DNA of 46,046 bases from Acaryochloris sp. CRU_2_0 (GCA_012034865.1 JAAUOM010000026.1:1-46046); one strand, 5' to 3'. Numbered from the stretch's first letter, positions 9,002-18,962 are shown. Notes: generated from the sequence alone by a model not told the origin. Translations and numbers: made by a program.

Positions 9002-9673
9002 ATGGTGCAACTACAACCATCCTCAAAGCCAGAAATCATTTATCCAGATCGCGACGGACAGCCGATGTCAGATAACACTCAACAGTTTCGCTGGATCGTC
9101 ACTATTAAAGAAAATCTAGAATGGTTATTTGCTGAAGATCCAGATGTATTCGTGGCTGGTGACTTGTTATGGTATCCCGTTGAAGCAGATAATAAGACTC
9201 GTGTTGCTCCAGATGCTTTAGTCGTCTTTGGTAGACCGAAAGGTGATCGCGGTTCCTATAAACAGTGGGAAGAAGAGAACATAGCACCACAAGTAGTATT
9301 TGAAATTTTGTCGCCTAGAAACACAACGGCTGAGATGAATCGGAAACTTTTGTTTTACGATCGCTTTGGTGTAGAAGAATATTATCTCTATGATCCTGAT
9401 CTCAACAGTCTGAATGGTTGGGTTAGAAATGAAGGCTTTTTGGACATCATTGAGCCGATTCACCAGTGGGTTAGCCCCAGATTGAAAATTAGGTTTGAGC
9501 TTTCCGAAACGGAGTTACAGATTTATCGTCCAGACGGAAAAAGCTTTTTAACTTATACAGCGATCGCGCAACAAGCCAAGGAATCTGAACAAAGAGCCGA
9601 ACTAGCGGAGCACAAAGCCGCTAGACTAGCCGAAAAATTGCGAGAGATGGGAGTCGATCCAGAAAAAATATAA
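9002..9673 (+). CDS. Uma2-family (DUF820) putative restriction-like endonuclease
   Basis: A 223-residue protein of the Uma2 family, very abundant in cyanobacteria. The PD-(D/E)XK core is visible: Asp71 in RVAPDALVVFG, Glu101 in PQVVFEILSP, and the nearby basic residue Lys115 in MNRKLLFYDRFGVEEYYLYDPD. A helical, Glu/Ala/Lys-rich C-terminal extension (about 185-217) is typical of the longer members. Substrate and role are unknown for the family; many copies lie near mobile DNA. No toxin-antitoxin partner or methylase is adjacent. Confidence 0.88.
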   Translation: MVQLQPSSKPEIIYPDRDGQPMSDNTQQFRWIVTIKENLEWLFAEDPDVFVAGDLLWYPVEADNKTRVAPDALVVFGRPKGDRGSYKQWEEENIAPQVVFEILSPRNTTAEMNRKLLFYDRFGVEEYYLYDPDLNSLNGWVRNEGFLDIIEPIHQWVSPRLKIRFELSETELQIYRPDGKSFLTYTAIAQQAKESEQRAELAEHKAARLAEKLREMGVDPEKI

Positions 9674-9806
9674 TTGTTTGGACAATGATCTGAAAAGTTA
9701 TCCCTCCCTTGAGATTCCCCATTTTTGATTGCTTGCAATTAATGAAGGGAAGCTGAGTTGAGTCCAAGGATTGTTATAACTAAACTAGAAAAACAATGCC
9801 CAATGC

Positions 9807-10481
9807 ATGGGAATGGACATGCCTTTAACCGTGTTGATCGTGGATGATGAACCAGGAATTCGGTTGGCTGTCACCGATTATCTAGAAGCAGCAGGATATG
9901 CAGTGATTTCGGCTGCTACAGGTAAACAAGCTTGGCAGTTGGTACAACACTATCGTCCCCATTTGATGGTGACAGATATCAGAATGCCAGAGATGGATGG
10001 TTATGAGTTAGTCAAACAAGTGCGGCAACAGCCGACCTTTAGATTGCTGCCCGTGATTTTTCTGACTGAGTGTCAACAAACCCAAGAGCGGATTCGCGCT
10101 TATCAGTCAGGATGTGATGCCTATTTAGCAAAACCGTTTAACCTGGATGAATTAGGGGCAGTGATTCGTAACTTGCTGGATCGAGCCCAGATTGTTCAAT
10201 CTGAATTGCAAACCCTCTCTCGCTCTTTCTCACGGCAAGAGGGTGCAGATGTGGCCTTGATCAGTGCCTTAGATCTTACTCATCGAGAGCAGGAAGTGTT
10301 GATATTACTCACCGATGGGCTATCCAATGCTCAAATTGGTGAACACTTACACCTGAGTCCTCGAACCGTGGAAAAGCATGTGAGTAAATTGCTGCAAAAA
10401 ACAGAGACCCACAATCGAGCGGATATTGTCCGGTTTGCGATTGAAAATCATCTAGTGGGTTCCACTCATCTGGAGCGATGA
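9807..10481 (+). CDS. NarL/LuxR-type response regulator (Ycf29-like)
   Basis: A 224-residue two-domain regulator. The receiver domain (about 8-125) has the acidic pocket Asp13-Asp14, phospho-acceptor Asp57 (VTDIRMP), Thr87 and Lys109 (YLAKPF). The C-terminal LuxR/GerE helix-turn-helix begins at about 155 (LTHREQEVLILLTDGLSNAQIGEHLHLSPRTVEKHV). The arrangement and sequence resemble the cyanobacterial/plastid Ycf29 group, a DNA-binding regulator phosphorylated by a sensor kinase; no kinase gene is adjacent. Start ATG 9807 has two in-frame ATGs close behind (9813, 9819), so the exact start is uncertain. Its last 16 bases overlap the convergent phosphatase gene. Confidence 0.88.
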   Translation: MGMDMPLTVLIVDDEPGIRLAVTDYLEAAGYAVISAATGKQAWQLVQHYRPHLMVTDIRMPEMDGYELVKQVRQQPTFRLLPVIFLTECQQTQERIRAYQSGCDAYLAKPFNLDELGAVIRNLLDRAQIVQSELQTLSRSFSRQEGADVALISALDLTHREQEVLILLTDGLSNAQIGEHLHLSPRTVEKHVSKLLQKTETHNRADIVRFAIENHLVGSTHLER

Positions 10482-10960
10482 CGGGAAGCGACTTGCGGCT
10501 GGAGGTGGTGGAGTAAGCCGGTACAGGCATCTAGCAATAAATCAATGACATAATCGAAGCCGGAGGCACCGCCATAGTAGGGATCGGGGACTTCTTGGTC
10601 ATTATGGGCTGTGCAGAAGTCACAGATCAGGTGAATCTTAGGGCTGGATTGAGGAGTGCGATTGAGCCTGAGCAGATCCTCATAATTCTGCCGATCCATC
10701 GCTAAGATCCAATCAAAGGTGGCAAAATCTGCGGGTTGAACTTGACGACTGTTGCCCGTGAGTACGATCCCTTGTCTCAATGCTGCTGCTGCCATTCTGC
10801 GATCGGGGGCAGCGCCAATATGATAGCTGCTGGTACCAGCAGAGTCGCAGCAAATGGCATGGGTCAATTGTTCTTGCTGAAGCAAGTGGTTCATAATGCC
10901 TTCTGCCGAAGGGGAGCGGCAAATATTTCCCAGACACACAAATAAAAGCTTTTGGGTCAT
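10466..10960 (-). CDS. Low-molecular-weight protein tyrosine phosphatase
   Basis: A 164-residue protein with the P-loop C-(X)5-R-S (Cys9-LGNIC-Arg15-Ser16) at the N-terminus and the general-acid loop VPDPYYGG (Asp126) near the C-terminus, both in the standard positions for this family. It removes phosphate from tyrosine residues (or acts on arsenate in related members). It follows the carotenoid oxygenase gene by 15 bases on the same strand and is probably the last gene of that operon. It overlaps the 3' end of the convergent response regulator by 16 bases. Confidence 0.92.
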   Translation of the reverse strand: MTQKLLFVCLGNICRSPSAEGIMNHLLQQEQLTHAICCDSAGTSSYHIGAAPDRRMAAAALRQGIVLTGNSRQVQPADFATFDWILAMDRQNYEDLLRLNRTPQSSPKIHLICDFCTAHNDQEVPDPYYGGASGFDYVIDLLLDACTGLLHHLQPQVASRHRSR

Positions 10961-10975
10961 AACCTCATGTCGAAT

Positions 10976-12444
10976 TTAGGATGTCCACACCGTTGGCGTA
11001 AAACTGCCATGTAAACCGTAGGGGATATGGTGTTGTAAATGCAAGCAGGCCAGCGGACCTTGATCCACCTGGGCTGCATCAAGAATGACGACATCGGAGC
11101 GGTTGCGATCGCCATCATAAACCAAGGCCACCAACCAACCGTCATCTTCTTGGCTGGCATTGGGTTTAGGAATAAACACAGGCTCACCCATAAATCCTTG
11201 AGGGGCTGCACTCCACAGTTGTTCTGTGCCCGTGTGGGTATCAAGTTTGAGAATAGCCTGCAACGGTGCATTTCCTCCACCCGCATCCGTGACCCCCATA
11301 TACACATACCGATAGGCATGACCCACTTGTACTGGGTTGAGGGTGGGAAATTCACAACTGCGCGAGATTAAGACATGTTTGGCTACCGTCTTAGCCTCAG
11401 GATCAATCTCAAATCGCCACAGCTTACCCGGCGGGACGGCATCGAAATCAATTTCCCGAAAGTTCACCCCCGATTCTAGAGCGGGAAAGGTATCGTAGCA
11501 GATGGAGTCCACGATGACTCGATCATCGCTTTCAAAAGCATTGGCATGGTGAAAAACAAAACAGGCATCTGTGGCCAGTTTCTGGGGTTTACCCGTTCCC
11601 TGACGCGGCAATAGCCAAATTTTAGTTGGGTTTTGCGGATTGAAGGAGATGCACTCGCCAGCTCCCTTTAAGCCCACTAAAAAGGGAAGGGGATTGAGAG
11701 TCACTGGATTTTGGAAAAAATGTAGAAGTTGGGGGTAATCGCAAAATCATGAATAAAGGCAAATCCAGGAATCGCAAACTGCCGCTGATGGACAACGGTA
11801 CCAGTGCGATCAAATTCAAACACTTTGACGGTACTTGACAGACCCGGTTTAACAGCAAAATTGACCAATCGATCCTCAGCAACCGTAACCCCCGGTAGAA
11901 TTCGGGGATGGGCAGAAAACGGATCGCCGGGATTGAGTAAACCGGAAAAATCTTCGAGACCCAGGGTTTCTAAGGTGACGGGATCGAGTCGATAGGGCTG
12001 ATCCGCTTCCCAGAGCGCCAGCAATTTGTCAGCCCAATAAATGACATGGGTATTAGCAATATTTTTGAAATTAATATCGAAGGCATTGGCAAACAGTCCC
12101 CCCGGCTTAGGTGTCCCAAAGACTCCTCGATAGAGAATTCTGCCTGCAGCTTTTTCCGCCAGATAGCCTGCTGTGTGGACGAAGCGATTGCGAAAATGGG
12201 CTTGGCCTCGGTGGAAGCGAATGGCACAGATCATGCCATCCCCATCAAAGGGGTGCTTGAGGGGAGTACCGTTGATGTCTAACAGCCCTGGACCATTCCG
12301 AAACAGTGTGCCTTGCAGATCAGGAGGAATGGTACCCTCAATATCGGCGATCGGGTAGTCATATTCTTGCTTGAGAGAGACATGACCTCCTTGCCAATTG
12401 TTGGCAAGGTAGGTAGCGGCAGCAGAAGGAGCAGCAACAGTCAT
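10976..12444 (-). pseudogene. Carotenoid cleavage oxygenase, frameshifted as sequenced
   Basis: Two adjacent frames together give a full-length enzyme of about 489 residues of the carotenoid/apocarotenoid oxygenase family. One base is missing in the A6 run 11715-11720 (T6 in the coding strand); adding it restores NFYIFFQNPVTLNPLPF. All four iron-binding histidines appear to be present: NTHVIYW, FIHDFAIT, FHHANAFE and GLHGSFTP. The enzyme cleaves a double bond of an (apo)carotenoid with Fe(II) and O2, giving retinal-like products in several cyanobacteria. I chose ATG 12444 because the TTG at 12471 would overlap the upstream transporter gene. Conservation up to the last residues argues that the break is a sequencing error or very recent. 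Confidence 0.85.
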
Positions 12445-12448
12445 AGGG

Positions 12449-13861
12449 TTAACGCGGTTGATCACGGACAAGTTCGACAGCTAAGGCGTCTGGCCAGGGG
12501 ATATCTTGGGGGGTGGTAGTAGGATCTAGATCTAGATCCAGGCGGAAGTTATTTTCTGATCCTTGATGATCGGGCAGCCAATGGAGCAAGGGCAATGGTA
12601 AAAGGGTACTGAGATTAGCAATGATCACTAACAGCCATAACTGCTGAAAATTGGCTTCGTTAATCCCCAATAGATGCATGATCAAAGCACCTGATTCCTG
12701 GGACAAAAGACCCGCCAAGTTACTCACAGACATCAACAAGGCAAACATCGTCGCTTCCACACCTGGTGGACACAGGCGAGCCGCTAAAACCAAAACAGGC
12801 ATATAAGCAATTTGGCCCATCACCGTCAAAATTAAGCTGTCACCCAGACTAAACCATTGATCATTAATCCCCAGAGTCCGATTGGCATGGGTGACCAGCA
12901 ATAAGGTGGTCATTCCTAAGGTGGCGGACATTAGGGTACTCCACAGGAAAATGCGGCGCACGGCAACCGCTTTGAGAAACCGCTGGAAGACCCAAATCCC
13001 TAGTAAAGCAGCTAGGCTAGTGATCAAGTGAACGCGCCCAAGAAATTCCGGCTCAAAGCCTAAGTCATTCGTGGTGAAGAAGAAAAACGCAGACTCAGAG
13101 CTGGGAGTTGCTTGCCAAAGAAATAGAAAAGCAACGGGTAGCCAAATGCTTTTTTGGGTCATGGCCTGCTGTAACTGTTGAATTTGTTGCTTGGTCAAGT
13201 CGAGATTGAGGGAGGTTTCCACCTTAGGATCGCTAATCAACCCAGCCACAGCAGAGACAATCAAGGGAAACGTAGCCGTGATCTCAAAGACTTGGCGAGT
13301 GTCCATGTGAGCCAACAGCCAGCCACTGAAATAGGCCGTAAAAAGGCCTCCCAATGCGCTAGCAGACCAACAGAGGGACTGAAGCGACCCCGCATCACTG
13401 GGAGATTCTTGACGAACCCGTTCCACGACTAGGGAATCGACAATCACATCGCTAACGGCAACAGATACAGAACTCAGGAGAATGGCCAGGGTGGCCGTAG
13501 TTGCAGTGTGAACAAAGATGGCCATTCCTATCCAGGCCAAACAGCCCAGCCCACCGGATAACACCAGATAAGACCGCCGACGATATCCCCAAATCGGTAA
13601 GCTATCGGAGATAAAGCCAAATAAAGGTTTGATTACCCAAGGTAAAGAGGCCACACCCATCATGGCAGCGACTTGAGCAGGGGTTAAACCCAGATCATCT
13701 TTGAGGAAAAAACTAACCGCTAGACGAGCCAATCCCAGAATCCCTTGAACAAAATAAACCATCAGGATGGCAATCAGTTGGGGTGTGGGCTGCTGGCCAT
13801 AAAAGATAGTTTCTTGCAGGAAATCGCGGAGCTGGTTGAGGCTCGATTTAGAAACAAACAT
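12449..13861 (-). CDS. BT1/FBT-family folate-biopterin-type transporter
   Basis: A 470-residue membrane protein with about twelve predicted membrane segments and the family pattern VYFVQGILGLARLAVSFFLKDDLGLTPAQVA, then WVIKPLFGFISDSLPIWGYRRRSYL. The family is a distant MFS branch that carries folates or pterins; the cyanobacterial member slr0642 is a folate/methotrexate carrier. The real substrate cannot be read from the sequence, and its tight linkage to a carotenoid oxygenase (4 bases apart) raises the possibility of a different hydrophobic substrate. A 13-bp perfect inverted repeat lies immediately before the start codon. Confidence 0.88.
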   Translation of the reverse strand: MFVSKSSLNQLRDFLQETIFYGQQPTPQLIAILMVYFVQGILGLARLAVSFFLKDDLGLTPAQVAAMMGVASLPWVIKPLFGFISDSLPIWGYRRRSYLVLSGGLGCLAWIGMAIFVHTATTATLAILLSSVSVAVSDVIVDSLVVERVRQESPSDAGSLQSLCWSASALGGLFTAYFSGWLLAHMDTRQVFEITATFPLIVSAVAGLISDPKVETSLNLDLTKQQIQQLQQAMTQKSIWLPVAFLFLWQATPSSESAFFFFTTNDLGFEPEFLGRVHLITSLAALLGIWVFQRFLKAVAVRRIFLWSTLMSATLGMTTLLLVTHANRTLGINDQWFSLGDSLILTVMGQIAYMPVLVLAARLCPPGVEATMFALLMSVSNLAGLLSQESGALIMHLLGINEANFQQLWLLVIIANLSTLLPLPLLHWLPDHQGSENNFRLDLDLDPTTTPQDIPWPDALAVELVRDQPR

Positions 13862-13864
13862 TAA

Positions 13865-13902
13865 ACAAACATTGATAATAGTTTACAAATATCAATGTTT
13901 GT
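13865..13902. promoter_or_regulatory. Perfect 13-bp inverted repeat directly upstream of the FBT transporter gene
   Basis: ACAAACATTGATA (13865-13877) is the exact reverse complement of TATCAATGTTTGT (13890-13902), with a 12-nt AT-rich spacer. It ends three bases before the start codon (CAT at 13859-13861), so it would cover the ribosome-binding region and core promoter. It has no following T run, so it looks more like an operator or an mRNA hairpin masking the start than a terminator. A partial extra copy (AAACAAACAT) overlaps the start codon. The bound factor is unknown. Confidence 0.55.
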
Positions 13903-13930
13903 ATCATAGCCTGATTTTTGGATGAGGTGC

Positions 13931-15400
13931 TTAAGGTAGCCACTGCGGATCTAGACCGGAACCAATTCCTTGGGGTTGTCTGGGTTGTCCATCCGTAGAC
14001 TGGAGGGGCAATAGCCACAGATTACTGGTGGCGATCGCACTGCCTTGTTTGGTGCGCATCACCCCTGGGTTCTCAGTTTTGGCTTCAATAGCCTGATCAA
14101 AGAGCAAGGCTGAACCATCAGGGGCGAGAGCCATACTCATATCGCGTTGATTGGGGAGATCCAAGAGTCGGGTTTCGGTTTTAGTCTTCAGGTCAATCGT
14201 GGCTAGGTAGGGTGTTTCCACATACTCTTTGCCTGCACCGACCTGGGTTAACAAGCAATAAAGCAACTGCTGGTTGGGGTCAAACACAGCACTCAAAATC
14301 GAACCCGTTGTCTTTAAAAGCTCGGTTTGCTCTCCCTGATTGGTCACTAAAAATAGGGAGCGGGTAAAGTTGGGATTAAATTTGAGCATCGTGGCCGCTG
14401 AGCCATCCCTAGCAAAACTGAGAACCATGCCAAACTTTGGCAAAAACTCCAAGGGCTGATCGGTGGCGGTGCCATCTAGGGGGACGATCGCTAGACCTTG
14501 ACCTTGAGCAATGACCAAAGAACGACCATCGGGCGCAATCAGAAAGTCGCCGCCTTGAACCTTCTCCAAGGGTTGCGGCGATCCTCCTGTGGGCAATTGC
14601 CACAGGGACACTTCTCCCAAGCCAGATCCTTCACGGGGGGCACGTTGCAGGACAATACGACTGCCATCGGGGGCCAGGTCAAACTTGAGAATCTGATAGG
14701 TCTTATTATCTGAAACCAGCTCAATTTTCCCCGCTTGCTGAGCTGGTGAGCTGTCCATTTCCGGAGGATTGACTGCTATCCCTGTGGTGACGGTATAGAG
14801 TTGGGGATTGAAATCACCTTGCGCTTCACCTGCACGGGGCGTGGCTGAAAATAAAAGGCGATCGCCATAGGGATAAGGCTGAAACTCCAGAACCACCCAA
14901 TCCGCCGGGGTGAGGATGTTTTTTTGCTTTTGAGTGAGATTATTGAGGATCAATCGGCCTGCTTCTTCGCCATTGACCCCCAGATAGCAGTAGGCGCGAT
15001 CACGACTGCGAAACTGACCAGAAAAGGGTTGCATGACTTTGGTGCGGTCATTGGGGGTGCGTTGTGCTTCCTGGACATGGGTTAATTTCACCTGAAATTG
15101 GGTGCCGTAGGGAATTGGCTGAGTCAGGGTATAGGCCAGTCGCCGTCCTGCCCAACTCAATTTGCCAGATAGATTCGGGGTTATTTGCAGATGTTCCTTG
15201 ACACTAGGCCAATCCATGGCTCGGTTGAAAGTCAACGTAAACGCCTTATCCTCAATACCGACGGATTTATCTTGCCAGTTGAACCCTCGCACCAATGGTG
15301 TCGTATGATCCCCCCCAACCACCAGAATACCGATCAAAATAGCGAGGATAGCTATCACCGTCAGGGCAACTCGATCCAAGGGGTGGGAGAGTCGCTTCAT
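13931..15400 (-). CDS. Membrane-anchored Ig-like plus beta-propeller-like protein, function unknown
   Basis: A 489-residue protein. Residues 10-28 form one hydrophobic segment (LTVIAILAILIGILVVGG), so it is probably anchored with the bulk outside the cytoplasm. Residues about 45-110 resemble an SbsA/Big_5 Ig-like domain (FTLTFNRAMDWPSVKEHLQITP). The rest has repeated motifs such as APDGSRIVLQR, APDGRSLVIAQ and APDGSALLFDQ, typical of WD40-like PD40/TolB propellers. I chose ATG 15400 over a TTG at 15409. It is 24 bases downstream of fabI on the same strand. A protein-binding or envelope-scaffold role is only inferred. Confidence 0.75.
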   Translation of the reverse strand: MKRLSHPLDRVALTVIAILAILIGILVVGGDHTTPLVRGFNWQDKSVGIEDKAFTLTFNRAMDWPSVKEHLQITPNLSGKLSWAGRRLAYTLTQPIPYGTQFQVKLTHVQEAQRTPNDRTKVMQPFSGQFRSRDRAYCYLGVNGEEAGRLILNNLTQKQKNILTPADWVVLEFQPYPYGDRLLFSATPRAGEAQGDFNPQLYTVTTGIAVNPPEMDSSPAQQAGKIELVSDNKTYQILKFDLAPDGSRIVLQRAPREGSGLGEVSLWQLPTGGSPQPLEKVQGGDFLIAPDGRSLVIAQGQGLAIVPLDGTATDQPLEFLPKFGMVLSFARDGSAATMLKFNPNFTRSLFLVTNQGEQTELLKTTGSILSAVFDPNQQLLYCLLTQVGAGKEYVETPYLATIDLKTKTETRLLDLPNQRDMSMALAPDGSALLFDQAIEAKTENPGVMRTKQGSAIATSNLWLLPLQSTDGQPRQPQGIGSGLDPQWLP

Positions 15401-15424
15401 AGGAACCAAACTGTCGCACTCCCT

Positions 15425-16201
15425 CTACATACCCATAATGGAATAACCTGAATCAACATACAAAATTTGCCCAGTAATACCTGTGGATAAATCACTACAA
15501 AGGAAGGCGGCGGTGTTACCCACTTCCGTTTGGGTAACGGTGCGCTTCAGAGGAGCAACTTCTTCGACGTGGTGAATCATATCTAAAATTCCCCCCACAG
15601 CCGATGAGGCTAGGGTGCGAATGGGGCCTGCCGAGATCCCATTGACACGAATATTGTGCGATCCCAGCTCGGCAGCTAGATAGCGAACATTCATCTCCAA
15701 AGCAGCTTTGGCAATGCCCATAACATTATAATTCGGCACCACTCTAACGCCACCTAAGTAAGTGAGAGTAATGATGCTGCCGCCTGCTGTCATTAAGGGT
15801 TTAGCCGCAGCACTCAGTTGCACCAAAGAATAGGCACTAATATCCAAGGCAAGATTGAAATTATCCTGATTGACGGCACTAAAATCACCGCCTAAGTCCT
15901 CTTTATGGGCAAAGGCCAAGCAGTGAATCAGAATATCTAAACGTCCCCACTGCTCCTGAATCGCTGCGAACGTGGCATCCACTTGAGCTTGATCTTGGAC
16001 ATTACAGGGTAAAAATAAGCTAGGGGCAAGGGGCTCAACTAGGGTTTTCACTTTCCCCTCATGGCGACCGCGCTCATCGGGTAAGTAGGTAATCCCCAGA
16101 TTAGCCCCCGCCCTATAGAGCTGTTGAGCAATGCCCCAAGCAATGGAGCGATTATTTGCAATTCCGGTAACTAGGGCGTTTTTTCCAGTTAAATCAAGCA
16201 T
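15425..16201 (-). CDS. fabI: Enoyl-[acyl-carrier-protein] reductase (NADH)
   Basis: A 258-residue short-chain dehydrogenase-like protein, the normal FabI length. It has the NAD-binding start LTGKNALVTGIANNRSIAWGIAQ, and the catalytic Tyr158-x6-Lys165 in YNVMGIAK, the FabI spacing and not the Y-x3-K of ordinary SDRs. It carries out the last reduction of each fatty-acid elongation cycle. The frame is open 39 codons further upstream, but homologues begin at MLDLTGKNALVTG, so ATG 16201 was chosen. It is divergent from ntcA and may lead the minus-strand run down to 10466. Confidence 0.95.
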   Translation of the reverse strand: MLDLTGKNALVTGIANNRSIAWGIAQQLYRAGANLGITYLPDERGRHEGKVKTLVEPLAPSLFLPCNVQDQAQVDATFAAIQEQWGRLDILIHCLAFAHKEDLGGDFSAVNQDNFNLALDISAYSLVQLSAAAKPLMTAGGSIITLTYLGGVRVVPNYNVMGIAKAALEMNVRYLAAELGSHNIRVNGISAGPIRTLASSAVGGILDMIHHVEEVAPLKRTVTQTEVGNTAAFLCSDLSTGITGQILYVDSGYSIMGM

Positions 16202-16351
16202 GAAGATCGATTGAATACAATAGTAAAAGCCGAAGAGTTGGTTAAACGTTAAAGTCCCGCTTCGTAACTCCAGATCTAGCTTAGAACGAGTTGAGGGCAA
16301 AACAGATTCTAGAGTCATAGCATCTCATTTTGTACGAGATGTCCCTAAGCG

Positions 16352-16394
16352 GTATCTTCTGATACATAAACAACGGGGTAAGTCCGTTTAAGTT
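16352..16394 (+). promoter_or_regulatory. NtcA-activated-type promoter of ntcA
   Basis: GTA-TCTTCTGA-TAC at 16352-16365 is a perfect GTA-N8-TAC NtcA box. A TAN3T-type -10 (TAAGTT, 16389-16394) follows after 23 bases, the canonical spacing of class II NtcA-activated promoters. It points toward ntcA, whose start codon is about 150 bases further on. This fits the known autoregulation of ntcA in other cyanobacteria. No other gene is visible in 16202-16542. Confidence 0.82.
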
Positions 16395-16542
16395 ATGGAA
16401 TCTGTACTTTGTTCCCATCTGACTTTGATAGCACCCCTTACTCCTCTGGAGTCATTTCAATTTCATTTTTTATTGGGTTAAAGGTAGGGTTAGGTTGGCT
16501 CAAGGATCTTAATCCTACGTTTCTTCTGTATCAGGTCAGCGT

Positions 16543-17244
16543 ATGAGTATGTTAATGGCTTCGCCTCCCACTAATCGATTGACACCGGACAATCCCCTTG
16601 CTGCTGTGTTTCGGAAGATGAGCAGTGGCGTATTTCCTCCGGTCACAGAAACCTTTGATCGGGGTAAAACCATTTTTTTCCCGGGTGACCCAGCGGAGCG
16701 GTTCTATTTCCTGATCAAAGGTGCTGTTAAGCTATCCCGAGTCTATGAAGCCGGGGAAGAGATTACGGTGGCTCTCCTGCGAGAGAATAGCGTCTTTGGG
16801 GTGCTGTCCCTCCTGACTCAACAGCGTTCCGATCGCTTTTACCATGCTGTGGCCTTTACCCCTGTAGAATTGTTGTCTGTTCCCATTGAACAGGTGGAAA
16901 AAGCCCTCCAGAACGATCCCGATTTACCGATGGTGTTATTGCGGGGGTTGTCTTCCCGCATTATTCAAACTGAGATGATGATTGAAACCCTGGCGCATCG
17001 GGATATGGAATCTCGGCTGGTGAGTTTTCTACTGATTCTCTGTCGGGATTTTGGCGTACCCAACGGCAATGGGATCACGATTGACCTCAAGCTTTCTCAC
17101 CAAGCGATCGCAGAAGCCATTGGTTCCACCCGTGTCACGGTGACGCGGTTGCTGGGGGATCTACGCGATCAAGAAAAAATTTCCATCCATAAGAAAAAAA
17201 TTACGGTTCACGATCCCGTCTTACTCGGTCAAAGCTTTACGTGA
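16543..17244 (+). CDS. ntcA: Global nitrogen regulator NtcA (CRP/FNR family)
   Basis: A 233-residue CRP-family regulator nearly identical in pattern to cyanobacterial NtcA: effector domain with [47 protein letters not shown] (45-91), dimer helix [22 protein letters not shown] (about 134-155), and a C-terminal helix-turn-helix at 185-207 ([20 protein letters not shown]). NtcA binds 2-oxoglutarate, a signal of nitrogen shortage, and with PipX activates genes such as glnA, glnB and its own gene. The window contains three matching boxes. The N-terminus has three alternative starts (codons 1, 3, 5). Confidence 0.97.
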   Translation: MSMLMASPPTNRLTPDNPLAAVFRKMSSGVFPPVTETFDRGKTIFFPGDPAERFYFLIKGAVKLSRVYEAGEEITVALLRENSVFGVLSLLTQQRSDRFYHAVAFTPVELLSVPIEQVEKALQNDPDLPMVLLRGLSSRIIQTEMMIETLAHRDMESRLVSFLLILCRDFGVPNGNGITIDLKLSHQAIAEAIGSTRVTVTRLLGDLRDQEKISIHKKKITVHDPVLLGQSFT

Positions 17245-17306
17245 CCTACTCCCGATGCTCATGCTAACGCATAGAGCGCGGAATTTCCCGTCTCATATCT
17301 AAGAAC

Positions 17307-18194
17307 CTAATCCACAAAGCAGGCTTGTAACGCTTGGCGCATTGTAGCCACAGGTGCAGGTTGACCTAGCCATAGTGATAATGCCGCCGCCCCTTGTTGA
17401 ACCAGCATTTCCAGGCCATTGATAGCGATACGTCCGCTGGTTTGCGTATAGGTCAGCAAGACCGTCGGGTTGGGGGCATAAATTAAATCGTAAACAATGG
17501 CCGTGGCTGGAAGAAGGTCAACCTCTGCTACGGACAGCGGCGAATCCTGGGTATGGGGGAACATGCCCACAGGTGTCGTGTTAATCAGCAGGTCGATTTG
17601 GGGCAATAAGGCAGGGAGATCCTGCCACAGATGGGTTTGCACCCCTAGTCCCCAGGCTAAGGTTCCCACCTTTTGCAGAAGCTGCAACTTTTGCGGTTGT
17701 CGCCCAATGAGGTGAACGTGGGGACATCCCAACTGGGCACAACCTGCTAAGACGGCACGGGCGGCACCGCCACTGCCCAAGATACAAGGTGTCAGGCTGA
17801 ACCAATCTCGCTGCAAACCTTGCAACGGCGAGATAAACCCTTGCACATCTGTATTGGTGCCTGCCCAGCCTGAAGCCGTTGACCAGACGGTATTAACGGC
17901 TCCTACTCCTTGGGCGATCGCAGTAATTTCCGTCAGTAAGGGCATGATCCCTTGCTTGTGAGGGATGGTGACATTGAAGCCAGAACATCCTAGCTTGGCT
18001 AAGCTAGAGACCACCGTAGATAGCGCCTCAGGGTGAACAGACCAGGGAACATAGACATATTCCAGGTAATCTGCGCTATTTTGGATTGCCAATGCCTGTA
18101 ACGCAGCATTGTGCATCACAGGGGATAAGGAATGCTCAATGGGATAACCCATGACCCCCAGCAATTTCGTGGCACCCGTAATCTGAACCATCAT
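17307..18194 (-). CDS. aroE: Shikimate dehydrogenase
   Basis: A 295-residue protein with shikimate-binding motifs HSLSPVMHNA (21-30), catalytic Lys80 in NVTIPHK and Asp116 in NTDVQG, and an NADP-binding Rossmann segment GSGGAARAVLAGCAQLG. It reduces 3-dehydroshikimate to shikimate in aromatic amino acid synthesis. It lies 47 bases downstream of glnB on the same strand and could be co-transcribed with it, which would be an unusual link between PII expression and aromatic synthesis. It is convergent with ntcA. Confidence 0.94.
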   Translation of the reverse strand: MMVQITGATKLLGVMGYPIEHSLSPVMHNAALQALAIQNSADYLEYVYVPWSVHPEALSTVVSSLAKLGCSGFNVTIPHKQGIMPLLTEITAIAQGVGAVNTVWSTASGWAGTNTDVQGFISPLQGLQRDWFSLTPCILGSGGAARAVLAGCAQLGCPHVHLIGRQPQKLQLLQKVGTLAWGLGVQTHLWQDLPALLPQIDLLINTTPVGMFPHTQDSPLSVAEVDLLPATAIVYDLIYAPNPTVLLTYTQTSGRIAINGLEMLVQQGAAALSLWLGQPAPVATMRQALQACFVD

Positions 18195-18241
18195 GGGTCA
18201 CCCCCAGACCCAGGCGCTAAGGCCACAGCAAGAAAAGTAGC

Positions 18242-18623
<382 letters not shown>

Positions 18624-18680
18624 TCAAAAGCAAACAATTGAACTTTATGGCAATATCATCATCTTTGCTGAAGACAACTT

Positions 18681-18694
18681 GTATGCTAGACTAC
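18681..18694 (-). promoter_or_regulatory. NtcA box upstream of glnB
   Basis: GTA-TGCTAGAC-TAC at 18681-18694 matches GTA-N8-TAC exactly. It lies 103 bases upstream of the glnB start codon. Reading the minus strand, an imperfect -10 (TGATAT) follows after 22 bases, at about 18653-18658. The box sits between divergent glnB and the ABC transporter gene; spacing favours glnB. I see no other gene in 18579-18962. Confidence 0.75.
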
Positions 18695-18962
18695 CGTTTG
18701 CCAATTTTAGGGGTTACTTTAATCTGCCAAAGCAAAAAATTAAAGTGCAAGAGTGCATCGGTGATCATTTTGGGCTGTGTAGACTCACCTGCTTGAAATT
18801 TTAGGGTGTGGAGGGGACGTCCGGCAATGTAGCCTGGGGACTCAGCCTTGATATCCAAGGGATTTGCTGGCGCTTAATAAGAATAAGTTGCAGAGATGTC
18901 CCTGCACCAGAGAGAATAGGATGAATTATAAATCCTTGCATGATCCTTACCCTCTTTTGCTT

